DNA of 64,000 nucleotides from Amborella trichopoda (GCF_000471905.2 NW_006499364.1:2276392-2340391); one strand, 5' to 3'; positions 49,862 through 62,303 are shown, counted from the stretch's first letter. Notes: generated by a model from the letters alone, not told the origin. Program-made: numbers and translations.

Positions 49862-50020
49862 TAGGGGTGTCGATTGGTTCAGGTGGACCTGTGGACCGAT
49901 CCGATTTCTATCTGGGCTTTGGGTAGGGTCCAAGTCAATAAATATGGACCTGACAGTTGTCTGGTCTAGCTAGGACCTTGGTCGGCTTTGACTCCGGCCC
50001 AACCTATTTCTATATATAAA
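49862..50020. other. hAT-like terminal fragment
   Basis: Opens TTAGGGGTGTCGATTGG and continues with GGACC and GGTCC-rich text. No matching opposite end was found, so only one end is proposed. Confidence 0.3.
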
Positions 50021-51240
50021 CTTATATTTTGTATTGAGATTAACCCATTAGTTTATATAAACATATGAATCCAACGGTTCATATTAAATCTGAGCCGATT
50101 TGATGATTACGATTTCGTGTTTGAATTTAAATTTAGAAAAAATCCTCTTTATCTCTTTTAAATACAAAAAATGACAAATGCATTTGTGCTTTATAAAAAA
50201 AATCATATATTATGAGATTATTTATTTTTATTACAAAAAAAATCACAATTGCTACCCGCTATTCGATGTGACTTAGGGTTAGAGTAAGGCTGGGGCCTTG
50301 AAAAGTAAAGCTGCACCTTGTAATTTGCTAGAAAGTGAAACCCCGGTTTGGCACTGAAGAATTGCATGATAGCCTCAAAATTTATTTATTTCTACCCCGA
50401 GTACGAAATTTGAAGGCTTCCAAAACATACAGATTCGTATTCACTTAAAAGAGATGGGGTGAATAATATACGACGGGTTTAAAATTATTATTTTTTATTT
50501 TATATTCACAATTGTGGAAGTCCAGAGTGATGGTTTTTATCACCTTTTTAAGGCTGAATTTTGACCAGGAGTAGAATATCTATTGACTCACTTGGATAAA
50601 ACCTCACCCATAATTAATTTTAGGACCCCAATTTTTTTGGGATATAGCCAGTCCCCTTCAACCTATAGATAACCTCATTAGGAAACAAATAAAATAAAAA
50701 AAATCCTACATTTACCTTCTATACACTTGGAAAAAAAATTCTACTTAGACTTATCTAAATCACATTAAAAAAGCAATGAAAAATGGATTTTGAAAAAAAT
50801 CAATTTGTGATTGGGATATTTCAGATAATAATCTAAAAATATGGAAAAATATAAAAATTAATATTAGGGGCCAAAATACTTTCCAAACTTAACTACAACG
50901 ATAGAAAAATAAAAAAATTATTACAAATAAAATTTTGATTTTTATTGAATTTTTTTAATATTTTATTTTTTTAATATCCGTGATACTGGGCCCGTGGCGA
51001 GTCCTTGGGCAGTACGAGTCAGCTCGGTCGAGTAATAAAAAAATGAGGTAAAACTTTTGGCTTACAAGACAAAGAGCATCACACTTCATCAGACTCTTCT
51101 GAATCTCCCCTATTGAATTCTCATCTCTCCCTTGTCATCTTCCCCACTCTAACTATGGTAAAACCGTAAAACAATACGAATCAAATCGTACAAACAAATC
51201 CACTCTGGGGATCTGAGTGACATGACTTCATCTCAAAAAC
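50021..51240. other. AT-rich upstream region of the acyltransferase gene
   Basis: No gene. Poly-A and poly-T rich. The last 300 bp before the gene become pyrimidine-rich (CTCTCTCTTTCTCTCTCTAG at 51,250), as is common for plant 5' leaders. No firm TATA box could be chosen. Confidence 0.4.
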
Positions 51241-51358
51241 TACAAACCCTCTCTCTCTTTCTCTCTCTAGATTCTATACATTTGGTTGGGTCTCTTTCAT
51301 TCTGTTTCATTCTGCTCCTCACCTTCCTTGGCTCTTAGCCTCTTTTAGCAATTGCAAC

Positions 51359-54300
51359 ATGTTCCAATTCCCTGAAATCCCTGACTGTGTTCTTCCAAAT
51401 AAACCCACCTTAATTCCCCCTCTCTCTCCGACTCCAAATCACTCTCTCTATCTCTCGAACCTCGATGATCAGAAATTCCTTCGATTCTCGATCAAATATC
51501 TCCTTCTTTATCGGAAATCTCCTGATGTTGGGTCACTCAAACGCTCTCTCTCTGTAGCTTTAGTGGGTTATTACCCACTTGCAGGGAGGTTGAGAGTGAG
51601 CCCTGTGAATGAGGAGAAGCTTGAGGTTGATTGCAATGGAGAGGGAGCGCTTTTCGCAGAGGCTGTTTTGGACTTGACAGTTGAGGAGTTTAAGGGGATA
51701 TGTGAGAAACCCAACAAGTCATGGAGGAAGCTCTTGTATAGGACTGAGGGGCAGAGCTTTTTGAGCATACCTCCTCTTGTAGTTCAGGTATTCTCTCTCT
51801 CTTTCTCTCTCTACAACTATGATAGGAGTAAAATCAAGAGAAAATGCCTCTTCATATTATTTCTTTGTTTCTGTTTTTTTCTCATCTTTTTTTTTCAAGC
51901 CTTTCTGAACTTATTTCATTTTAGGAACACTCTGTTTATCTGTCATCTCTCTGTTTTCCTGCAACCAGACGTGTGGGGTTTGTAAATTACATCCATTATT
52001 TTATTTCCTTCTCTCTAACATATGTATCTATTTGTGCAACAATGAAACAAAATCTGAGATTTTGTAAATTCATATGTTTTTATTAGTGTTTATCTCTGAA
52101 ATTTAAGAACTCTTTCTATTATATTTTCCATATAAGAATGGGAGATTAATTTCATTGTGATATGTTATAAAAGTTATTTGCAAAGTTTAAAGTTATTTAG
52201 CTTTTAATGGACGCTTTGGTATCATTTCTCAATTCGTAATCATTTGGCCCAGTTTTTTCGTCTGTTGTGGCATATACTTTGTAGTTATAATACAAATATT
52301 TTTCACCTAAATTTTTTGTTGATGTATTTTGCTATAGTGTTTTTTGTTTTTCTTCTTTCCATATTTAAATTTGAGTTTGGGTTTTTGTTTGCTTTTTTTC
52401 TGTTTTCCCTTAGAAAGGTCAAATAGTTACCAAGGGTGAACCAGGAATTAGCCATCTTTGGAGGGTTATGCTTTGGTATTATCAGGTTCTGTAGGCAGAA
52501 GTCAGATTGCGTTTGATAGAAGGGGAAGGGGATTTTGGAATCGAAAAAGCTTATATAGAGCCGAGGTTCTAAACAATGTAATTAGAACTCACATAAACAT
52601 GTTACTAGAAGGGGTTTTATTGATGTTCAAATATCTCAAATTCATCATCTCGACATCAAGATGCATGGATATGAGAAAAAATGGATTTCAAGATCTGAAA
52701 ATAGTGGATCTTGTAATGAATTTTTTTGACCGTCAATTTTTAAGATTTTCAACTTTTCATAGATATGTTTGATCCACACTATTTTTGAAGCTTTAAATTT
52801 TATAATTATAGATAAAACTAAACTTTAAGGCTCTCACAAAAATATCCAGTATGGAAACGATATTTCTCGATACTATTTGAAGGTCCGCTCTACTTTGATT
52901 GTTTAGAGCCTCGACTCTATACGAATTGCACCCGTTCAATATTTGTAAGTTACAATATTTCGAAAATATCGTAATTTCAATATATTTGTTTCTGCGTAGC
53001 CTTAAAGAAAAATAACGATGGACAATATGTAACATGAACTTATTATATCTCCACGATACTTTCTCTTAAGTGGCACATTTATTGTATTGAATTTGTAAGG
53101 TAAAACCAATTAAAAAAAGAGGTTTCGAAAGTGTAATACATGAGTGAGCATTTTTAATTAGAAGTGCTTGAAAGTTTGTTAAAGCAGAAATGAAGAATCC
53201 AAAAAGAACTAGGCACGTTTTAGTTTTTTTTTTTTTTTTTTGACAAATCTTCGCATGGACGACTATATGGAAAAATTAATTTTGTCGTTGCCTTTTCACA
53301 AATGAGAAAAAATGGACGCCGCTGTTCAAAAATTAGCAATGGTATTAGATTCGGTTCGCTTTGGCTAAATAGATGCCAACCGCTTCCGATATGCCTTGAT
53401 ATGCTCTAGGCCGCTTCGACCTAGCCTTTTCGACTGTTGCATAAAATTGGTTATTTATTTTTATATTAATTTTTTTTTAATAATTTTCTTTTAATATTTT
53501 TATTTATAGCAAAATTTTAAAAATAATCCTAAGTCTTTCTCCAGATCTGCTGTGCTTCATTTTTCCGCCTATACTGAAAAATACTACAAAACAAATCTAA
53601 TGACATAGAAAATAGTAGTGATAAATGGGTAGGGGACATTTCGTTTATAGACATGTGGAGTACACTTGGGAAAGTTCCCATTATTGTCAGCAAGTTCATG
53701 AAACAGTACATTTTGGAAATACAAACCTCATCTCTTTGGATCAATGGAAATGTCTTAGAGAGAGAGAGAGAGAGAGAGACTACTTTTTCCTATTTTCATG
53801 TAACCTCTTTCTCTTAACTATATTCTTGTTCTTTTCTTTTCATTAACAGGTAACCCATTTGAAGTGTGGAGGATCGATCCTATGCCTGGGCATATGTCAC
53901 TGCCTGTGTGATGGCATTGGAAGCGCACAGTTCCTCCATGCATGGGCTGATATTTGCAAACATCCTAACCAGACCCCCTCATCAAACCCATGTTGGGAAA
54001 GACACTTACTAAAGCCTAGAAACCCCTTAAAAATTGAATACCCACACATAGAATTCACCCAAACCCAGTACCAACATGACCTAACCACCCCTTTTGATCT
54101 AGACCAAGTCCTAAAGCCAGAAACCCTAGTACCCACCTCTCACACTTTCCACCATGATGACATTTTCTCTCTAAAACAACTGTGCAACCTCTCTCTAAAA
54201 TGCACCTCTTTCGAGGTATTATCAGCTCATGTGTGGAGCTCATGGGCCAAAGCAATGTGCCCACCTTCTCACCTCAAGATAAAGCTTCTTTTCAGTGTAA

Positions 54301-54848
54301 ATATAAGGAAAACAATGAGACCAAATCTTCCTCAGGGGTATTATGGAAATGGATTTGTTCTTGGATGTGCTGAAACCACAGTGAAAGAGTTAGTGCATGG
54401 GAATTTATCACACATAGTGAGGCTCATTCAAAGGGCTAAATCAAGGTTAACAGATGATTATGTAAAGTCAATGGTGGATTATCTCGGGGAGAATCGCGTT
54501 AAGCCTGATTTAAGCCTGAGTTTGGTGATTTCTCAGTGGACTAGATTGGGAATGGAGAGAGTTGATTTTGGAGAGGGCATGGCTTTATTCATGGGTCCTC
54601 TTTGTAGTGAGATTTATTGCATCTTTTTTCCTGTGTATGGGGATTCATGTGGTGTCACAGTGTTGATGTCAGTTCCTGAAAGTGGGGTTGAGAGCTTTGG
54701 TTATTGGATGAAGAATTTTAGAGAGAGAGAAATGGAAGGAGAGGGAAAGAAGAAGAGTGACATATTTATGCCTGCAACTTGTACTGCACATGAGTGTCAC
54801 CAGATTTGTGCACATATGGCTCCCCCATTAGATTTTGCTACGACATAA
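51359..54848 (+). CDS. BAHD acyltransferase (HXXXD family), two exons
   Basis: A cytosolic-type BAHD enzyme that would transfer an acyl group from a CoA thioester to an alcohol or amine. Exon 1 is 51,359-51,787 (143 codons), the intron 51,788-53,849 (GT...AG, phase 0) and exon 2 53,850-54,848 with its TAA, giving 475 residues. The intron falls after PPLVVQ and before VTHLKCGG, a position shared by many BAHD genes. The N-terminal LSNLDDQKFLRFSIKYL and YYPLAGRLRVS are family hallmarks. The catalytic HCLCDG is at residues 160-165 (His160, Asp164). The structural DFGWG motif reads DFGEG at 382-386. No signal peptide or membrane segment is seen. From memory it is closest to the Arabidopsis At2g40230 type, in the clade with omega-hydroxyacid and fatty-alcohol feruloyl transferases, so a role in cuticle, suberin or wax esters is possible. 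The substrate cannot be read from sequence. The last 30 or so residues extend past the usual end. Frame and motifs are intact. Confidence 0.92.
51788..53849 (+). other. Intron 1 of the acyltransferase gene (2.06 kb)
   Basis: Donor CAG|GTATTCTC and acceptor TTAACAG|GTAACC, with a T-rich tract before the acceptor. It is much larger than typical for this position. It holds a copy of the 367 bp MITE (52,540-52,933), a T run at 53,221-53,240 and a (GA)n stretch at 53,759-53,779. Confidence 0.85.
52540..52933. mobile_element. Second copy of the 367 bp MITE, in the acyltransferase intron
   Basis: About 394 bp, collinear with 40,430-40,796: GAAAAAGCTTATATAGAGCC at the start, GACATCAAGATGCAT.GATATGAG and CAATTTTTAAGATTTTCAA in the middle, and AATTGCACCC at the end. 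Its own inverted ends match strongly (TATAGAGCCGAGGTTCTAAA against TATAGAGTCGAGGCTCTAAA). No clean target duplication was read. Confidence 0.8.
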
Positions 54849-54951
54849 GGATTTAGAGGATGAAGAGAGAGAGAGTGTACCAGTGTTTGTAGCTTGAACT
54901 ACTGATGGTTTTCCCGGGTATCTTGTATTCTATGAATCACGTGCTATCATG

Positions 54952-54957
54952 AATAAA
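54952..54957 (+). terminator. Poly(A) signal of the acyltransferase gene
   Basis: AATAAA in CATGAATAAATAGTAGC, about 105 bp after the stop codon. Confidence 0.6.
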
Positions 54958-54959
54958 TA

Positions 54960-55872
54960 GTAGCCTCTAATGATTTTCTTTCTCAATGTTAATATTGGTC
55001 TCCAATAACCATGATTTCTTGGCTATGCCAAAAGACATTCTACTCCTGCCCGAGTAGAATGTCCATTTACTCTCTTCGGTATAAGCTTTAGGATGTTAAA
55101 TTTTGGGGATGTAATCTCTTCAATTCATAGTTTATTAATCTCAATAAAAAAAAAATCATAATTGTATCTTCTATGTACTTGAACAAAAAAAATGTCTAGA
55201 AATTGAATACATCTAATTTTTAAATGGTGAGATCTAAGTATTATAAAACTTAAATTTTAATTCTTTGTTTTTTAAAATAATCATCTAATAATTCTTAAAT
55301 GGTCCCCAAAAATTTAGATCGTGAAAATCCTTCTAAATAGGTCTCTCGACTGAGGCGTAGAAATAAATTATGCTCTCGAGGGAGCATACTGTATATTCTG
55401 ATTTGCTATTGACAATAGATCTCTCTCTCCCTCTTGCTTACCCAGTTGATTTTGCTAAATCACAAAATTTCATAGTTTGGAGATATGTCAATCGACATTG
55501 GAATCCATAGGTTGGGATCCGATTAGAAAAGTAACGGAAACAGTTCCCCCGCTGAATAAGGAATTGGCCCGTCATTGATATGATTGCCCTTAAGAGAATT
55601 TGGTGATTTTATTTGTCGATTGCCAAGATTACCGATTCCATATGAATGCTAGTTTATTGAACTTTTAATTTTTGAATTTTTTTAACTCGACTAAATCTTT
55701 CCCATAGGGCTTTTGAATGACGGAGTAAATGTACCCTGTGCTCTCAGCAAAAGTATACCAACGTGCCCCAATCTACTAATATAACTATTTGTACTAGTGC
55801 AGTTAAAGGGCTGGTGTAGGCCCAGCGAGTTCTATTCCGAGCTAGACGAAACAATGCATCGTAGGATTGGTC
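54960..55872. other. Intergenic, no gene seen
   Basis: AT-rich, with a small inverted repeat CATTCTACTC..GAGTAGAATG at 55,035-55,061. Nothing else is supported. Confidence 0.45.
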
Positions 55873-56937
55873 AAATTTTTAGGGAAATTACAAAAAATCC
55901 CCAAAACAACACTTTTTATGTAACTTATCCCCAACTTAATTTTTTCTCACAGTTTTTTTATCAAAACAAACTTTCTATGCAAATACCCCCAAGGAAAAAC
56001 GTTCATTTTTTAGATGGAAAATACCCCTCCCATACACTTTGAAGTTGACTTTTTGACCGTAGTAGCACATTGTCAGTGCGCATCATCACATCGCCAGATT
56101 ACACAAGTGCCGAACCGCCTTAAAACAACTACCGGACTGAAACTCAATATTATCGGACCGTCCTTTACTTAGTACCAGAGGCCTAGAATACAGTAACATC
56201 TATTGTCAGACTTCCCTTTTTAACTGTCGGACAGCCCTTTGGAACTACCGGACCACACTTTAATTAGTGCCGAAGCGCTACTGCCGAACCGCACTTTACA
56301 TAGTGCCAGAACCCTACTGTCGTACCGCCCTTTGCAACTCCCGAAGTGCCGGAGCGCTATTGTCGGACCACACTTTACGTAGTGTCAGAGCCCTACTGTC
56401 AGACTGCCCTTTACAACTGCTGGACACACTTTAATCAGTGCCAGAGCTCTACTACCGGACCGCACTTTATAGAATGCCAGAGCCTTACTGTTGGACAACA
56501 CATTACACAGTGCCGGAGCCCTACTACCAGACCGCACTTTACACAGTGCTGGAGCCCTACTGCCGGACCACAATTTACATAGTGCTGGAGCCTTACTACT
56601 GGACCGCACTTTACACAACACTGGAGCCCTACTGCCTAACCGCACTTTACACAGTGCCGAAGCCCTAATGCCGGATCACATTTTACACAGTGCCGGACCC
56701 CTACTGCTGGACCGCACTTACATAATGCAGGAGCCCTTATTTTGGTGGGATAGAGGAGAGAGGCGTAGATAATGTAAAAGTAAAGGAGGGTAGTTTAGGC
56801 ATTTTTTTATTTTTTATTTGGTTGGGAGTAATGAAAGTGTATTTTGGGGGAAAAAATGGGAAGAAAAGTTAGATTGGGTGTAAGTTGCATAGAAAGTGTA
56901 GTCTTGGGGTTTTTTTTTTAAATTTCTCAAAATTTTA
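55873..56937. mobile_element. MULE-like non-autonomous element with 9 bp target duplication
   Basis: Element 55,882-56,928. The left end GGGAAATTACAAAAAATCCC and the reverse complement of the right end GAGAAATTTAAAAAAAAAAC continue as matching inverted repeats for about 75 bp (CACTTTTTATGTAACTTATC against CACTTTCTATGCAACTTACA). It is flanked by AAATTTTTA and AAAATTTTA, a 9 bp duplication with one difference, as expected for Mutator-type elements. The interior is a 36 bp minisatellite. No transposase is present. Confidence 0.8.
56255..56735. repeat. 36 bp minisatellite inside the MULE-like element
   Basis: Units of GTGCCGGAGCCCTACTGCCG + GACCGCACTTTACACA. Landmarks at 56,476, 56,512, 56,548, 56,584 and 56,620 give an exact 36 bp period. 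Because 36 is a multiple of three, several frames stay open on both strands (SAGALLPDRTLH repeated). These are not genes. Looser units extend back to about 56,100. Confidence 0.9.
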
Positions 56938-56939
56938 GT

Positions 56940-58306
56940 TTGGTATGCAAAACCAATGCCCTAAATTCTTGATAATGACGCTTGAGCCCGGCTCGAATAA
57001 ATCATCAGGTTGGGCTACGTCGGGGCCTATATAAACATGAAAGTAAATATTTGATAAGATTTATACCGTAAGATCATTCACTTTTCATGCAAAAAAGTCC
57101 CAATTATTAGCTATTGGATGTAGGGAGATTGAATTTCGACGTAGTATTTGAGGATGAGGAATTTTGTTTTGGATGCCTACTCAATATCACATAATCAGTC
57201 ACCCAATTTTACATTTAATAATCAATAATAATTGTGACCTCCTTGTATAAAAAATGAATGATCTTATTATATAAATTTTCATATTTAATATATGTAATGT
57301 TAAAGAAAATTTTGATTGGCTTAGGCCCATGCAAAGCCAATATTAGCCCTGAGCCACACAAAACTATCTTGGGCCTATCAGGCCCGGCTGACGACTGTGC
57401 CTACAGACCAAAACATATAGCCCGTTAAAAAGCCCGCTTCCCGCGCTGGCCCTCTTAACAGCCCCAATAGGGCAGGCTGGCCTTGGCCCAAGCCTATTGC
57501 TCCCCTGTCGGCCTGGCCATGACCGAGCTAAAGAGGCCCTAGCCTAGGCCTTATCCGAGCCCTACCTGAGCCAAGCCAGGCCGGGTGGCACTGGTCTATA
57601 TAAAAAAGACGAATAAATCAAGGAAAAAGTAATAAAAAAAACAGGGCTAGTCGAGCTGGCCATTGCATGGCCCCAGCCCAACCCAGCCCTGCCATCAGGG
57701 CCTAGTGGCCTGGCCCTCATGCCATATTTTGATATTTTGTGGCCTAAACCCTATTTGTTTAGTACGGAAAGACCGGCGTGGCCACCCAACCCATTGCCAC
57801 CTGTAAGCCCCAATTGCTACCATTATGGCTCTCTCTGTCACGAGGCCACCCATCACATTGCCACCACCCCTAATCCCCAATTGCTACCATTATGTCTATC
57901 TTTGTCACGCGCTAACTCTCTCATTCATAAAGATTGGTTTGTATATTTTATCGTTGCTTTCTTTTGTTGACTATTTTGCGCTCTCCCTCAGTCTCTCTGA
58001 CCCATACCCACTGACGAATGCATGCACAGCCACAAGTCATGTTCTTCCAATCGTAACGACCCAAATCCGAACCTCATTAAATATTCGAGTTTTAAAGCTA
58101 AAATCAGTACCTGTCCAAAAAATTAGCAAATTAAATATATTTTAATTTAGAATAATACCACATATATTTTAATCTTTTAATTCAATATATCAATAATACC
58201 ATATATATATATATTTTAAGTCTACAAAAATAATAGCTATTTTACAACCTATTATCTACTACCCGTACCTACTTTTACAAGTATTTTACTATTATTAGTT
58301 TATAGT
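56940..58306. other. Intergenic with GGCCCRGCC-rich fragments, no gene
   Basis: 57,330-57,720 is unusually GC-rich for this region, with repeated GGCCC, CCTAGCC and GGCCTGGCC words like the interior of the 45,145 element. 57,795-57,900 contains a direct repeat of CCCCAATTGCTACCATTATG. No coding support. Confidence 0.45.
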
Positions 58307-58330
58307 NNNNNNNNNNNNNNNNNNNNNNNN
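58307..58330. other. Assembly gap (24 N)
   Basis: Run of 24 N between AT-rich sequences. Confidence 0.99.
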
Positions 58331-59435
58331 TAGGAATGGATCATTCTTCTTTTTCTTCTTTTATTTTCTTTATGCTTCTTTTTTTTTATATATATTTTGT
58401 TTTGTTTTCTCTGTAGTTCATTAATTTTTTTCCACCTATTATCAGAACCAGTCACTTGAATTAACTGTTTTACCGTAACTTTGTGCATTATTATTTGGGT
58501 CCTTAAAGAAAAGGCCACAATTGTTGCGGGGTGTGTTCCTTTTAGAAGGAGTCCGAACGATTGAATGAGTCACACTTAATTATATGATACATATGGCGTA
58601 GTAAAATTAGAAACCAGCTGGTTTGTTTCAGGTAGCATTATTGTGTCCATTTTCATATTGACCCCTCTCTCTCCTCCCCCCCCCCTTCTCTCTTTGTTTC
58701 TCTCTTTATATTTTTCTCACATATATATTAAAGAAAACTGTTTCATGCATCTGGACCGTATTTTTACGGTCCCAAAATATAACGCATTCATCTCAAAGAT
58801 GGATGCAAATAGGTGATCCATCTAAAAACAATTGAAACTACAGGTCCAAATATTTTCTTTATAAAATCATTATTTTATTTCTTAAAATTATTTATTTTTT
58901 TATATTCATGATCTCCATGGTAAAGATTACATGTACTTAAAAATTGGGTCTAAAAATTCATCTCAAAAATAGACTTTTAGGTTCGTCTCATTTCTACATG
59001 GACTCATATAAATCATGTCCATAAAATAATCGGAAAAACATATCAAATAATCGGAAAAACATATATTGCACGAGTGTATGATTGTGTATCTGCTGCTATA
59101 TACTTTAATACCTAGTTTTGGGTACCCCTTTCTCTCTTTTTAAAGGGGAAGGCACTTTGAAACACAATTGTATAAGTTTGAGGAAAAGATGCAATATGTA
59201 TGTTTCTGGCCATTATCTTTGTATTATATTGTTCGGGAGAGATGCTGAAGATCAAGTATATGCTAGGCACCTGTAGGACCTTTAGAAACTGAGTTTTCCT
59301 CATATTTTATGTATGAAACATTACTTTTAGGTTATAAAGTTTGAATTTCAAATGTGATAATGGTTGTGCATAATAATCTACCCATGCACAAAGTAAATTT
59401 TCAAATGAGTGTTCGTGGAATCAGCTTGGGCCAAG
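58331..59435. other. Intergenic, no gene seen
   Basis: AT-rich, with a C run (CTCCCCCCCCCCCTTC at 58,670) and a direct repeat ATAATCGGAAAAACATAT (59,026 and 59,046). Confidence 0.45.
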
Positions 59436-60868
59436 GACTTCGCTCTTACCAAAAACATAGTTTCCTGGGCGACCCTTCGTGGACGTACCGAGTAAAGTGG
59501 AGCTGTTGCCTAAAGATACCTCAGACTATCCTTTCCTCCTGGTTTCACATTCTTTTCTTCCCCCTTCTAGGCCTAAACCTTTCCGATATTTCTCTATGCG
59601 GCAAGATGCTCAATGAACCTCATTAATCAGTCATGACAAGGAAGGTAGAGGGTAGTCATATGTATGTGTTTCTAGCTAAAGTCAAAAGAGTGCATAGGGT
59701 ATTACCATATGGGATAAAGTATGTTTGGGAAATATTAGCCTCAATATAAAGGAAATAAGGGATCAATTATTAGAACTATGAGTAATCATTGATAACAACC
59801 CAAATGATTAGTCCACTGCCTTAGAAAAAGCTAAGTTCTCATCCCAACTTCAGTATCTTTTGGCCTAATAATAAAGTATGTGGAGCCAAAAATCACGAGA
59901 GACTTAGTTCAAGGACAGGGACTCCAATACTAAATTCTTTAATGTCCACTCTTAGTAGGCAAAATGACTGAATCCTCTATTTATGGACCCTGATGGCAAT
60001 CATATCTTAAACCATAGGGACATCAAATCTTTTATGATCTAGTTTGATGACCTTCTAGCAATTGATGACCATAATGGCTCCACTCTGGGACCTTTAGGTG
60101 AAAACTTCCTTTCCGATCTAGAGTGATCTCTAGGGATAAAATCAAGGAATGTGCGTGGGACATGAAATCGGATAGTGCTCGTGATCCTTATGGTTTTGGT
60201 GTTAGACCCTACAAATTCAGCTGGGACTTTATCCAGAATGATGTTTTCTTTACCTTTAAAGACTTGCTTTGGAAAGGCAAGTTCCTGAAGGAGATCAATT
60301 CTACATTTATAAGCTTGATTCCTAAAGTTACTTGCCTTACCACCATGAAATATTTTAGACTCATTGGGTTGTTTAATGTCTTCAATAAGATTATTAGTGA
60401 GATACTTGCAAGCAGATTAAGGAAGATAATTGATGGTATCATTCATCCGTGTCATGCGAAATTCCTTAAAGAAAGATTGATTATCAATAATGTTCTCAGG
60501 GCCAAGCTAGTAGCCTTATATCATAGAGCCTCAATCAGATAAAAAATGTGCCTTTAGTTGGATCTTAGCAGCGCATATATAATTAGACATCTTGGATGTT
60601 CATATCTAATAGAGTTATTGCCAAGGGTTTCCCGACTATCTTGGTCTCTTGGGTACAACATTGCATTTCTACTCCATCCTTTTTTATTTTGCACAATGGT
60701 TCTCCTATAAGATAGAGGGAAAAGTGGTCTTTGTCAAGGTCATCATTATCGCCATACATATTTCTTTTTGTTATGGATTATCTTAGTCGGATGCTCTTTG
60801 TATCATTTTTGAATAATTCCATGTCCCCTTGCTTATCCATATGGTTGCAAAATCACCTTCTCTATGTA

Positions 60869-60985
60869 GATGATGCCCTTATTTTCACTGGAGCCCCATT
60901 TCAAGCAGATGATGCCCTTATTTTCTCTGGAGCCCCATTTCAAGCAGATGATGCCCTTATTTTCTCTAGATCCCCATTTCAAGCA
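60869..60985 (+). repeat. 39 bp in-frame triplication over the RT active site
   Basis: GATGATGCCCTTATTTTC begins at 60,869, 60,908 and 60,947, an exact 39 bp period. The protein reads (V/A)DDALIF.(G/R).PFQ three times in one frame. Confidence 0.95.
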
Positions 60986-62171
60986 GCTTCCTCTATTAGA
61001 CAATTATCGATGTTTTTTATAAGATAACTAGCTAGTAATTAGTGGTAATAAGAGTAACTTTATTTTCTATGGGATCCATGCTTATGTAAAAGGTCAGATT
61101 TTTTAGATTGCTTTAGTTCGGTACTAGTGATCTCCTTATCAGATATTTGGGGTTGTCTTTATTCCATGGTCCATTGAGGCATTCACATCGTCATTATTTA
61201 ATTGAGAAGGTTATTAACAAAATTGGTTTAGGCAAGCATTATTCCCCTCATTTGTAAGTTGATTACAGCTGCTCAAATTAGTAATGTGTGCTTCGTCTAT
61301 CTATTGGCTGCTCTACTTCCTCCTTTTGGGGCACACTTGTAGTATCATTAGGAGGCGACAATGTAAATTCCATTGGGACTATTAATGATAGGGATTTGCA
61401 CTTGGTAATCTGGAGCATGTTATGCTTGAAACAGGAAGAGGGGGTTAGGAAATTCTCATGTCAGAACTTCAATATGGCTGGCATGATGAAATTGGCATAG
61501 ATGGTGATTTCCAACGCATCTTATCTCCCGACAAAGTTTTTCAAACACAAGAACATTTTTCCTACCATAGTGTGGCTTAAGTAGCCAAGGATTTGCTCGC
61601 ATGCATGTTGGGGCATCGCATTGGGAATCATCAAGTTGCAAAATAATGTTAAATGGTCAGTTCGTCATGGAAAGCTAATGGACTTATGGGACTTCTAGGC
61701 TGCTCCATAGTTATCAGAACAATCTTTGTGGGAGTTATATGGCATAGACATTCACACGGTTGCTGCTTCTTTCGACAAGGCCAAAGTTTATGACTTCTTG
61801 GATGGTGCACCTTTTAGATGGAATTTTCCATCTACTTTTCCTGCTCCTCTTAGGTATTTTTACATGTATTACCTATTCGACCTCTTGAGGATCAGCCTGT
61901 CTAAATTTATTTGGCGGAATGTCTTTTCTCAGTGAGTAGGGCTTGGGAGGACATTAAAAGGGATGTGCCTATGAAACCTTTTTCAGAATTTTGTGGTCCA
62001 TGCCATCCCATCCCAATGTGGTATGGTTCACTTGCTTATCCTTGTACTCTTGGTTACCTATTTTGATGCTACTTCAATCAAGGGGCATTCATTTGGTCTC
62101 TACATGCTCATTTTTTGTTTCGAGGAGGAGTCCTTTGATCATATTATTGTACAATGCTCATATTAACTGTT

Positions 62172-62303
62172 GATTTGGAGATCTATCCTTAATAGATTTG
62201 GAAAACGCTTTCCCCTTGAGCACACCACAATGACTTTGATTTGGAGATCTATCCTTTATAGATTTGGAAAACGCTTTCCCCTTGAGCACACCACAATGAC
62301 TTT
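62172..62303 (+). repeat. 66 bp in-frame tandem duplication in LINE 2
   Basis: GATTTGGAGATCTATCCTT starts at 62,172 and again at 62,238. Only a base or two differs between copies, and 22 codons are repeated (WRSIL.RFGKRFPLEHTTMT). Confidence 0.95.

Noticed and set aside
52458-52772. 104-codon open frame in the acyltransferase intron
   Set aside because: Most of it is the MITE copy, and it has no similarity to a known protein.
56346-56772. Overlapping open frames with a 12-residue repeat
   Set aside because: The 36 bp repeat period keeps several frames open on both strands at once, and there are no start context, motif or flanking gene signals.
57330-57720. GC-rich segment as a possible gene or CpG-island promoter
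   Set aside because: It is made of repeated GGCCC/CCTAG words like the interior of the 45,145 element, and no open frame with a motif follows.
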